Of a stretch of 64,000 nucleotides of DNA, positions 19,987-29,698 are shown piece by piece; position 1 is the stretch's first letter, and each line of letters starts with the position of its first letter. Origin of the DNA: Rhynchopus sp. YZ270_cl-10 (taxonomy: Eukaryota; Euglenozoa; Diplonemea; Diplonemida; Diplonemidae). The position numbers and the translations under genes were made by a program. The stretch covers positions 1,178,001 to 1,242,000 of the forward strand of contig OZ037906.1 in assembly GCA_964035575.1 (NCBI GenBank). The letters run 5' to 3'. Below the pieces are notes generated by a model. It made no database searches. It was not told the origin of the DNA and was given only the letters and a program-made list of their open reading frames with translations.

Positions 19987-21504
19987 ATGATCCACCGTAA
20001 TGTCATTCTCTTGAACCGTTCTTACGCAGATGCCGTGCAGCTCCTGGACAGGGTTGTCTCGCCAGGGCATGTACGGCCGCGTGAAGGGCGTCCCCACCCC
20101 CGTCTAAGCAATGCCGCCTTCATGGCGCACGGCATGTCGAAGATGGGCATCACCGAGAGCCAGCTTGACGCACTGAAGGTGGTGCACATCGCAGGCACAA
20201 AGGGGAAGGGGTCAACGTCAGTCATGTGTGAAAGCATTCTGCGCAAGAGCGGGCTCAAGACAGGCATGTTCACGAGTCCTCATATTCTTGATGTGCGAGA
20301 GCGCATCCGGTTGGGAGGCGTGCCGGTGGGTGAAGACACGTTTGCGAAAAGGTTTTGGGAGGTGTGGGAGGCGCTGGACGCGTCGCTGACGCGTGCGGAG
20401 GAAGAGGTGCAGCGGGCGAGCTTCTTCCGCCTGATGACGTTGACAGCTCTGCACACCTTTGTTGAGGCGCAGGTGGACGTTGCCGTGATAGAGGTGGGCA
20501 TCGGTGGCGACCTAGACGCAACAAACGTCTTCCGCCACCCCCGCGTCACAGGCATCACACACATTGGCTACGACCACGTGGAGATCCTCGGGGACACACT
20601 GACAAAAATCGCGTCAGCCAAAGCAGGCATCGCACGCAGCAACGTGCCCTGCCTCCTCGCACCACTGCAGGAGGCTGAGGCACAAGCAGAGTTGGAGAGA
20701 ACTGCAACCGCTGCAGGTGCAAAGGTGGCAACGTGTCCTGTGTGGGAGGACTACCCAGGGAGTGCGGGTGTGGTGCTCGGTCTGGCGGGTGAGTATCAAA
20801 AGCAGAATGCGTCACTTGCAGCGGCACTGTGCCAGACGTGGCTTGAGCAGGAGCGTGGGGAGACGCTTTCGTGTCTGGAGGGGACACCAGCGACACTGCC
20901 AGCAGCGTTCAAGGAAGGGCTTGAGGAAGCACAATGGGCAGGACGGTGTCAGACCATTGAGCTTGCAGGGGGCAACTTGCGTCTTATGCTTGACGGTGCA
21001 CACACAGATCACAGCATGTATGCCGCACTGAAGTGGTTTGCGAGTGTTGAGGGTGAGGGACGTGCACGCGAACTGCTCTTCTACTGCATGCCTACGCGCG
21101 ACCCTGCTGTCCTCTTGCAACCCTGTGCGGAGTCGGAGTACGGCATCACACATGCACACTTCTCTCCGACAGTGTCTTCGAAAGGGTCTATGTTTTCTTC
21201 TGAGCCTTCGGAATCTGAACAGGCGCACATCGAGAAACACGCACTGGTGTGGGAAGGCCTTGCGTCACACGTACCTTACGCAAGACATGCTTCCCTCCCA
21301 ACAGCACTGCGCGCCCTACAGCTCCGTGCAAGCCAAGGCGAAAAGATCGATGTACTAGTAACCGGTATGCTTTGACACACATTGTCACCATTTTTGCACA
21401 CACGAAACAAACAACCTCCCACAGGGTCGCTCTACCTCGTGGGTGACGTGCTGAGACTCCTCCAGCATGGAGACGAGACAAGAGTTGAAGCAGCAGCAGC
21501 GTGA
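19987..21504 (+). CDS. FPGS: Folylpolyglutamate synthase family protein, copy 1
   Basis: Two exons, 19987-21364 and 21425-21504 (intron 60 nt, GTATGC...CACAG, phase 1), 485 residues. Mur-ligase/FPGS landmarks: HIAGTKGKGSTSVMCES (ATP loop, about residue 62), GMFTSPHILDVRERIR, EVGIGGDLDATN, GYDHVEILGDTLTKIASAKA, LMLDGAHT, and VTGSLYLVGDVL at the end. The enzyme adds gamma-linked glutamates to folates, retaining them in the cell or mitochondrion. The start MIHRNVILLNRS is basic and could be part of a short mitochondrial presequence. Unlike copies 2 and 3 it has no intron about 100 nt upstream of the terminal one. Its middle section is nearly identical at DNA level to copy 3. Confidence 0.9.
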
Positions 21505-21763
21505 CAAAACGCAGCCTTAAACAAAACGTTCTTTTTTTTGTGCGGTCGTACATAGTTGTGTACGTTCCTGTGTACCGTGGTCCTCGTGTATTGGACGTAT
21601 GAGCAGTTGGCATGTTAGAGTGCTGCTTTGACTAATGAAAGAAAGCTCGAGTCTGTTTTCTCTTGCGTATGTGTCCCTGAGTTCTGCTGAACTCACATCA
21701 AGGGGGGCTGGTAATGGACAAACGTGCATGCGCTATTTTTACAGCACAACACCTCCACCAAAC

Positions 21764-23288
21764 ATGCCACCAACCTTCAGGACACACAGCACCATGACAC
21801 ATCGTACATACGATGACGCCCAGCGTGCGCTCGACGGCATGATCAACGCACCGCCTCCATCGTCAGACACGCCGCCCTCTCTCTCGAACGATGTATACAT
21901 GCGCACAGGGATGGAAAAGCTCGGCATCACAGACGAGAAGGTGAAGCAGCTGAAGATCATCCACATCGCAGGCACAAAGGGGAAGGGGTCAACGTCAGTC
22001 ATGTGTGAAAGCATTCTTCTCAAGTGTGGGCTCAAGACAGGCATGTTCACGAGCCCTCATATCACGGACGTGCGAGAGCGCATCCGTATTTCTGGAAAAT
22101 CTATTGAAAAGGACTTATTCGCGAAGTACTTCTTTGAAGTGTGGGACGCCCAAGAGTTAGGACCTAAGGAGAGTGAAGGGAACTGCCCGCAACGGGCGCA
22201 TTTCTTCCGTCTCGTGGCACTCACAGCACTGCACACCTTCGTGCAGGAAGGTGTGGACGTGGCCGTGCTGGAGGTAGGTATCGGCGGTGACCAGGACGCC
22301 ACCAATGCCGTCCCCTCAAAGCGAGTTGCAGGTATCACACACATTGGCTACGACCACACGGAGATCCTCGGGGACACACTGACTAAAATCGCATTTGCAA
22401 AAGCAGGCATCGCACGCAGCAACGTGCCCTGCCTCCTCGCACCACTGCAGGAGGCTGAGGCACAAGCAGAGTTGGAGAGAACTGCAACCGCTGCAGGTGC
22501 AAAGGTGGCAACGTGTCCTGTGTGGGAGGACTACCCAGGGAGTGCGGGTGTGGTGCTCGGGCTGGCGGGTGAACACCAAAAGCAGAACGCGTCACTTGCA
22601 GCGGCACTGTGCCAGACGTGGCTTGAGCAGGAGCGTGGGGAGACGCTTTCGTGTCTGGAGGGGACACCAGCGACACTGCCAGCAGCGTTCAAGGAAGGGC
22701 TTGAGGAAGCACAGTGGGCAGGACGGTGTCAGACCATTGAGCTTGCAGGAGGCAACTTGCGTCTTATGCTTGACGGTGCCCACACAGATGACAGTGTGCG
22801 TTGCGCACTGAAGTGGTTTGCGAGTGTTGAGGGTGAGGGACGTTCACGCGAACTGCTGTTCTACTGCATATGGACACGTGACCCTGCTGTCTTTCTGCGA
22901 CTGTGTGCGGAGTCGGAGTACGGCATCACACATGCACACTTCTCCCCGATTCTCTCCTCAAAAGGAACGATCTTTACTTCGAACACAGTGGACGAGGAAA
23001 CGACCGCACGCGTCACAGCGATGAAGGAGTCGTGGCAGACACTGGTATGCATTCCATGAAGCTATTCTCTCCCACACACCCTCCCGCAGACCCAGCTGCC
23101 GTGCACACAGCACCCGACACTGCCAACGGCGCTTGCAAGCTTCGTCTCGCGAGCAGAGGCAGGCGAGAAGATTGACGTCATTGTCACAGGTATGTCACTT
23201 CATGACAGATTCCACTCATCTACACCCCATTGTTTCAGGATCGCTGTACCTCGTTGGCGATGTGGTGAATACCTATTGCCGGCAGTAG
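21764..23288 (+). CDS. FPGS: Folylpolyglutamate synthase family protein, copy 2
   Basis: Three exons, 21764-23044, 23090-23189 and 23239-23288, with introns of 45 and 49 nt, giving 476 residues. The ATG at 21764 lies 19 nt after TTTTTACAG (AG at 21743-21744). The in-frame codons upstream of that site are taken as untranslated. The motifs match copy 1, with EVGIGGDQDATN and HTEILGDTLTKIAFAKA. From GIARSN to DGAHT the DNA is almost identical to the other copies. Its 5' portion (YMRTGMEKLGITDEKVKQLK) and 3' portion match copy 3. It probably has the same enzymatic activity; isoform targeting is unknown. Confidence 0.88.
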
Positions 23289-23720
23289 TGCCCGATGATC
23301 TGAGCAATCGCAAGAAGTACGATCGAGCAATTGTGGGCAAGAAACATATTGCTCGATAATATTGAACGCGATTTCTGCTTTGCCGTAATTTCGGCAGTTA
23401 CACAGCACTCCGCCATCACCCACACCCTGTGCAATGCACACCAATACCGTCAGCCCGACCCTTCAACGCAAAGCACTGCATCCTGTTCTGCGCCGCAGTC
23501 CGCTTACTTAGTACACACACTGACTGACGTTGCTGCGAAACATGGGAGGAGGTCAACATAACACGTATCTTATACATTCTTTCAAGCATACCTCTTTTGC
23601 TGTCTGCTTGGACAACGTGACAATGAGAAGCCCTCTTTAACCCATGTTGTCCCAACACCACAACCACCACCACCACCATCCACACACTTCAGGCGGGAGG
23701 TGCCTGTCACGACACAACAT
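23289..23720 (+). other. Spacer between FPGS copies 2 and 3
   Basis: 432 bases with a near-palindrome around 23320-23365 (GATCGAGCAATTGTGGGC against CATATTGCTCGATAATATTG). It ends in an AC-rich tract closed by ACACACTTCAG (AG at 23691-23692). No gene. Confidence 0.5.
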
Positions 23721-25188
23721 ATGGCAGAGGTGCGTTCCTTCGAAGATGCTGTCCTTACACTTGACAGCGTCATTCCACGCAAGCTTGCACCACAGGTAGG
23801 CCCGTCGCCAACGCAGCGCACGAACATCGAATACATGCGCACAGGGATGGAAAAGCTCGGCATCACAGACGAGAAGGTGAAGCAGCTGAAGATCATCCAC
23901 ATCGCAGGCACAAAGGGGAAGGGGTCAACGTCAGTCATGTGTGAAAGCATTCTTCTCAAGTGTGGGCTCAAGACAGGCATGTTCACGAGTCCTCATATTC
24001 TTGATGTGCGAGAGCGCATCCGTGTCTGTGGAAAGTCTGTTGAAAAGGACTTATTCGCGAAGTGTTTCTTTGAAGTGTGGGATTCGCATGAGAACGGCAA
24101 GAGTTACTTCCGCCTGATGACGTTGACAGCTCTGCAGATCTTCCTTCACGAAGGTCTCGATGTGGTTATCATGGAGGTTGGCATGGGTGGAATACTCGAC
24201 CCTACAAACAGCGTACCAAAGCGAGTTGCAGGTATCACACACATTGGCTACGACCACGTGGAGATCCTCGGGGACACACTGACAAAAATTGCGTCAGCCA
24301 AAGCAGGCATCGCACGCAGCAACGTGCCCTGCCTCCTCGCACCACTGCAGGAGGCTGAGGCACAAGCAGAGTTGGAGAGAACTGCAACCGCTGCAGGTGC
24401 AAAGGTGGCAACGTGTCCTGTGTGGGAGGACTACCCAGGGAGTGCGGGTGTGGTGCTCGGTCTGGCGGGTGAGTATCAAAAGCAGAATGCGTCACTTGCA
24501 GCGGCACTGTGCCAGACGTGGCTTGAGCAGGAGCGTGGGGAGACGCTTTCGTGTCTGGAGGGGACACCAACAACACTGCCAGCAGCGTTCAAGGAAGGGC
24601 TTGAGGAAGCACAGTGGGCAGGACGGTGTCAGACCATTGAGCTTGCAGGAGGCAACTTGCGTCTTATGCTTGACGGTGCACACACAGATCACAGCATGTA
24701 TGCCGCACTGAAGTGGTTTGCGAGTGTTGAGGGTGAGGGACGTTCACGCGAACTGCTCTTCTACTGCTTGTCAACACGTGAACCTGCTGTCCTCTTGCAA
24801 CCCTGTGCGGAGTCGGAGTACGGCATCACACATGCACACTTCTCCCCGATTCTCTCCTCGAAAGGAACGATCTTTAGTTCGAACACAGTGGACGAGGAAA
24901 CGACCGCACGCGTCACAGCGATGAAGGAGTCGTGGCAGACACTGGTATGCATTCCGTGAAGCTATTCTCTCGCACGCACCCTCCCGCAGACCCAGCTGCC
25001 GTGCACACAGCACCCGACACTGCCAACGGCGCTTGCAAGCTTCGTCTCGCGAGCAGAGGCAGGCGAGAAGATTGACGTCATTGTCACAGGTATGTCACTT
25101 CATGACAGATTCCACTCATCTACACCCCATTGTTTCAGGATCGCTGTACCTCGTTGGCGATGTGATCAATTTTCTTAACAAGAAGTAG
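23721..25188 (+). CDS. FPGS: Folylpolyglutamate synthase family protein, copy 3
   Basis: Exons 23721-24944, 24990-25089 and 25139-25188 give 457 residues. The ATG at 23721 is the first after the acceptor-like CTTCAG. Intron 2 is identical to that of copy 2 and intron 1 differs at three positions. It looks like a mosaic: front and back ends like copy 2, middle like copy 1 (HVEILGDTLTKI, EYQKQNAS, DHSMYAALKWF). It lacks the insertion copy 2 carries after EVWD. The conserved GG(D)xDATN segment reads EVGMGGILDPTN, so two positions that are constant in copies 1 and 2 differ. Activity may therefore be altered, although the fold and ATP motifs are intact. Confidence 0.87.
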
Positions 25189-25431
25189 ATTATACAGTCC
25201 TGCTTACGTAACACGACTACGAAGACCATTTGTGCAGCACGATTGTTTTAAGATCGTTGACAGCGTCGGTTCCAACGAGACAGGACAGCGTCGCAGAACG
25301 TTGTTACATCTTGCGGGTTTCGGTCGAGTGGCGCACGAAGTTTGACTCACCTGTTCCCCCATATTTTTTTTCCGCACAGTTGTGCTCCCCTTCCTCACCC
25401 ACCTCATACCTCAGATATATCTTCACAAACA
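25189..25431 (+). other. Spacer with putative acceptor before the Cys-rich gene
   Basis: 243 bases. The 3' part is a C/T-rich tract ending in CATACCTCAG (AG at 25413-25414), 17 nt before the start codon. Confidence 0.45.
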
Positions 25432-28320
25432 ATGTATTCTCTCCGCGCTCTCACGCTCCTCACTGTGTGCTCAGTGAGCGCCACCAGTCTCGTTATCCCC
25501 ACGTACTGCTCAGTCCAGGGACCGCTCTGCGACATTGAACTGACGGAGTGCAAGCAGGGCTACACCTGCACCAAGGACCCCACCTGTGCCCCTGGTGACA
25601 AGTGTGAGGCATGCTGTGTGCTTGACGATGTGCCTGCACCGTCTTTCTGCACCAACCAGGGACCTACCTGTGGACACGGACTCCCTGACTGCAAGCTCGG
25701 ATACACCTGCACCGTTGACCCCAACTGCCGTGACCTTGAGTGTGAGAGATGCTGTGTGCTTGACACCCCTGTGCCTGCTCCCACTTTCTGCACCAACCAG
25801 GGACCTACCTGTGGACACGGACTCCCCGACTGCAAGCTCGGATACACCTGCACCGTTGACCCCAACTGCCGTGACCTTGAGTGTGAGAGATGCTGTGTGC
25901 TTGACACCCCTGTGCCTGCTCCCACTTTCTGCACCAACCAGGGACCTACCTGTGGACACGGACTCCCTGACTGCAAGCTCGGATACACCTGCACCGTTGA
26001 CCCCAACTGCCGTGACCTTGAGTGTGAGAGATGCTGTGTGCTTGACACCCCTGTGCCTGCTCCCACCTTCTGCACCAACCAGGGACCTACCTGTGGACAC
26101 GGACTCCCCGACTGCAAGCTCGGATACACCTGCACCGTTGACCCCAACTGCCGTGACCTTGAGTGTGAGAGATGTTGTGTGCTTGACACCCCTGTGCCTG
26201 CTCCCACTTTCTGCACCAACCAGGGACCTACCTGTGGACACGGACTCCCCGACTGCAAGCTCGGATACACCTGCACCGTTGACCCCAACTGCCGTGACCT
26301 TGAGTGCGAGAGATGCTGTGTGCTTGACACCCCTGTGCCTGCTCCCACTTTCTGCACCAACCAGGGACCTACCTGTGGACACGGACTCCCCGACTGCAAG
26401 CTCGGATACACCTGCACCGTTGACCCCAACTGCCGTGACCTTGAGTGCGAGAGATGCTGTGTGCTTGACACCCCTGTGCCTGCTCCCACCTTCTGCACCA
26501 ACCAGGGACCCACCTGTGGACACGGACTCCCCGACTGCAAGCTCGGATACACCTGCACCGTTGACCCCAACTGCCGTGACCTTGAGTGCGAGAGATGTTG
26601 TGTGCTCGACACCCCTGTGCCTGCCCCCACCTTCTGCTCCGCTCAGGGACCTACCTGCGATGTTGAACTGACGGAGTGCAAGCAGGGCTACACCTGCACC
26701 AAGGACCCCACCTGTGCCCCTGGTGACAAGTGTGAGGCATGCTGTGTGCGTGACGATGTGCCTGCACCGTCTTTCTGCACCAACCAGGGACCTACCTGTG
26801 GACACGGACTCCCCGACTGCAAGCTCGGATACACCTGCACTGTTGACCCCAACTGCCGTGACCTTGAGTGTGAGAGATGTTGTGTGCTTGACACCCCTGT
26901 GCCTGCTCCCACTTTCTGCACCAACCAGGGACCTACCTGTGGACACGGACTCCCTGACTGCAAGCTCGGATACACCTGCACCGTTGACCCCAACTGCCGT
27001 GACCTTGAGTGCGAGAGATGTTGTGTGCTTGACACCCCTGTGCCTGCTCCCACTTTCTGCACCAACCAGGGACCTACCTGTGGACACGGACTCCCCGACT
27101 GCAAGCTCGGATACACCTGCACCGTTGACCCCAACTGCCGTGACCTTGAGTGCGAGAGATGTTGTGTGCTCGACACCCCTGTGCCTGCACCCACCTTCTG
27201 CACCAACCAGGGACCTACCTGTGGACACGGACTCCCTGACTGCAAGCTCGGATACACCTGCACCGTTGACCCCAACTGCCGTGACCTTGAGTGTGAGAGA
27301 TGTTGTGTGCTTGACACCCCTGTGCCTGCACCCACCTTCTGCACCAACCAGGGACCTACCTGTGGACACGGACTCCCTGACTGCAAGCTCGGATACACCT
27401 GCACCGTTGACCCCAACTGCCGTGACCTTGAGTGCGAGAGATGTTGTGTGCTTGACACCCCTGTGCCTGCTCCCACTTTCTGCACCAACCAGGGACCTAC
27501 CTGTGGACACGGACTCCCCGACTGCAAGCTCGGATACACCTGCACCGTTGACCCCAACTGCCGTGACCTTGAGTGCGAGAGATGTTGTGTGCTCGACACC
27601 CCTGTGCCTGCCCCCACCTTCTGCTCCGCTCAGGGACCTACCTGCGATGTTGAACTGACGGAGTGCAAGCAGGGCTACACCTGCACCAAGGACCCCACCT
27701 GTGCCCCTGGTGACAAGTGTGAGGCATGCTGTGTGCGTGACGATGTGCCTGCACCGTCTTTCTGCACCAACCAGGGACCTACCTGTGGACACGGACTCCC
27801 TGACTGCAAGCTCGGATACACCTGCACCGTTGACCCCAACTGCCGTGACCTTGAGTGTGAGAGATGCTGTGTGCTCGACACCCCTGTGCCTGCCCCCATC
27901 TTCTGCTCCGCTCAGGGACCCACCTGCGATGTTGAACTGACGGAGTGCAAGCAGGGATACACCTGCACCAAGGACCCCACCTGTGCCCCTGGTGACAAGT
28001 GTGAGGCGTGCTGTGTGCGTGACAACGTGCCCGCACCCACCACCTACTGCAGCAACCAGGGCCCGACCTGTGGTCTGTCGCACGACGCATGCAAGGAGGG
28101 CTACACCTGCACTGTTGACCCCACCTGCGACGCGACCTCTGAGAAGTGTGAGAGCTGCTGCGTGAGGGACACGACCACACCGTGCTGTGCTGCTGTGCCT
28201 ACGTGCAAGGAGGGCTACAAGCAGAAGAGACGTGCCAGATGCCACTCGAAGAACCCTGAGCGCTGCTACCTCGAGGAGCTGTGCTGCACGACCATTGCGT
28301 GCAAGCGCATTAAGAAGTAG
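25432..28320 (+). CDS. Secreted cysteine-rich tandem-repeat protein
   Basis: Single exon, 962 residues. MYSLRALTLLTVCSVSATSL is a clear signal peptide. Then come nineteen 47-residue units with eight cysteines each, spaced C-x6-C-x6-C-x5-C-x5-C-x(4-6)-C-x2-CC. Fourteen are type B (CTNQGPTCGHGLPDCKLGYT start), four type A (CSVQ/CSAQ start, TECKQGYTCTKDPTC), and one divergent type C near residue 872. The order is A, 7B, A, 6B, A, B, A, C. A shorter Lys/Arg-rich Cys domain ends the protein (CYLEELCCTTIACKRIKK). Linkers are VPAP-type. I do not recognise the repeat. The disulfide-rich pattern and signal suggest a surface, mucus or extracellular-matrix protein. There is no membrane anchor. Units are almost identical at DNA level, so recent expansion or gene conversion is likely. 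Confidence 0.9.
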   Translation: MYSLRALTLLTVCSVSATSLVIPTYCSVQGPLCDIELTECKQGYTCTKDPTCAPGDKCEACCVLDDVPAPSFCTNQGPTCGHGLPDCKLGYTCTVDPNCRDLECERCCVLDTPVPAPTFCTNQGPTCGHGLPDCKLGYTCTVDPNCRDLECERCCVLDTPVPAPTFCTNQGPTCGHGLPDCKLGYTCTVDPNCRDLECERCCVLDTPVPAPTFCTNQGPTCGHGLPDCKLGYTCTVDPNCRDLECERCCVLDTPVPAPTFCTNQGPTCGHGLPDCKLGYTCTVDPNCRDLECERCCVLDTPVPAPTFCTNQGPTCGHGLPDCKLGYTCTVDPNCRDLECERCCVLDTPVPAPTFCTNQGPTCGHGLPDCKLGYTCTVDPNCRDLECERCCVLDTPVPAPTFCSAQGPTCDVELTECKQGYTCTKDPTCAPGDKCEACCVRDDVPAPSFCTNQGPTCGHGLPDCKLGYTCTVDPNCRDLECERCCVLDTPVPAPTFCTNQGPTCGHGLPDCKLGYTCTVDPNCRDLECERCCVLDTPVPAPTFCTNQGPTCGHGLPDCKLGYTCTVDPNCRDLECERCCVLDTPVPAPTFCTNQGPTCGHGLPDCKLGYTCTVDPNCRDLECERCCVLDTPVPAPTFCTNQGPTCGHGLPDCKLGYTCTVDPNCRDLECERCCVLDTPVPAPTFCTNQGPTCGHGLPDCKLGYTCTVDPNCRDLECERCCVLDTPVPAPTFCSAQGPTCDVELTECKQGYTCTKDPTCAPGDKCEACCVRDDVPAPSFCTNQGPTCGHGLPDCKLGYTCTVDPNCRDLECERCCVLDTPVPAPIFCSAQGPTCDVELTECKQGYTCTKDPTCAPGDKCEACCVRDNVPAPTTYCSNQGPTCGLSHDACKEGYTCTVDPTCDATSEKCESCCVRDTTTPCCAAVPTCKEGYKQKRRARCHSKNPERCYLEELCCTTIACKRIKK
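25507..28183 (+). repeat. 141-bp coding tandem array, 19 units
   Basis: Unit starts fall every 141 bp (25507, 25648, 25789 and so on to 28045). Type-B units differ mostly at third positions, such as CCT/CCC for proline and TGC/TGT for cysteine. Because 141 is a multiple of three and no unit contains a stop in several other frames, long spurious frames run through the array on both strands. Confidence 0.92.
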
Positions 28321-29698
28321 TGCTGCTGCCCACTCTCTACCCACCGCCCCCTTCCTCCCCACCCCCTTTACATACCATTTCAGATATTCGTCCATCACTT
28401 TGTTTTGTAGAGGCTGCACTGCAACAGTCTGCCCTGGAGACGTAACGTGACACCAGCGAGAAGGATGAGACCAAGTTGCACCTTTGCACTTGCGTGAACC
28501 CTATAAGCGGTATTCCTGCACGTCAACGCCACCAATGCAGATGCAGTACACCCTTTTACATTGTGTCATTTTCCCTTCTCATTTTTTTTTTGTCAGATTA
28601 TGGGTCCAGACACACGTGCACAGCGTGAGTATTCAGTTGCTGCTATATGCCAGGTGCCTTGGCCCTGATAGTTGCAACGTTGTCAATTCTCTCGACTTCT
28701 TAGCACGTCGTGGCCCCTCTTTCGATTAGGCTCATTGTTTTCATCTTAGCAGAGATGGTCGTCAAAAAACTGAAGCACACGTGATATGCGTTTTTGGCAC
28801 AACACTGTCAACGCATTCTATTCAAGTATTGCGACCGTTTTCTCCAGATGATGAGACAGCACCCACCCAAGGCCGAAGACTCTGTGGCTGTTATAAGGGA
28901 ACCTGAAAAGTATTCGTACGATGATTGTTCATCTTCCTCCGCCACTTTGTTGTGTTCTTGTAAGGGTTCTACCTGTTTTATGTGTTTTTTTTTTTGTCAA
29001 TTTGGCTCATCCATCTTTCAGTTGTTCCCCTTTTTTTGAAGCCGTTCCGGAGTATTGGCTCCCGATGACAGTGCTTTCAGTGTTTTCAACAATGTGCCCC
29101 AAGGCTCATTGTTTACTCAGCTTTTTTTATTTTATTTTTTTTGAATTTGTTATTTCATTTTTTACTTGCTTTCGTCGGTTCGACGATAGCGGATTTTATC
29201 AAACAGAACCCATTATGGAGTAAGAGTCTTGGGTTCATCTACAGAAACTTTTTTCATTTTTCATATTTTTTTTTTTTTCATTTTCGGAATTTATGCGACA
29301 GAGGTGTCTTCACTGTTCTAGAAGGGTTCTGATGCCTTAGCAGTGCATATTTGGCCAATGTGGAAAGGAAAAAGAAATCAATTTCCGTTGTACTGCCTTT
29401 TCAATTCAAACTGATCTGTCCGTCCATGCCACACCTTTCCCTTGCACCACCACACCACCCCAGGCATTACACAAAAACTGCACTGTTATTCTACCCTATT
29501 CAGGGTCTTTTGCTGCAGTACACAAATGCTGTGCTAAAGTGCGAGCATCTTTTCTTTTTGTTGGGCTTAGATACAATATCCTCCGTTGAGTAGCGTTTGC
29601 CCCAAAGGACGTCGTTCTGTACCCTTCTCGTTGGCAGCATCAGGCCTTAGGCGGGACACCAGCAGCACCCTTCCTCGCACAGCGCTGTTGTGGCTGCG
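28321..29698 (+). other. Intergenic gap, T-rich, with a faint Rep-A tail
   Basis: 1.4 kb with no credible gene. A weak Rep-A tail relative occurs at about 29213-29260 (GAGTAAGAGTCTTGGGTTCATC...AAACTTTTTTC). The end holds CCTCGCACAG (AG at 29681-29682), 16 nt before the next start codon. Confidence 0.45.

Noticed and set aside
25510-28419. A 969-codon minus-strand frame and other long frames through the Cys-rich array
   Set aside because: They result from a stop-free 141-bp unit repeated in phase. The plus frame has a signal peptide, conserved Cys spacing and third-position changes; the others have none of these.
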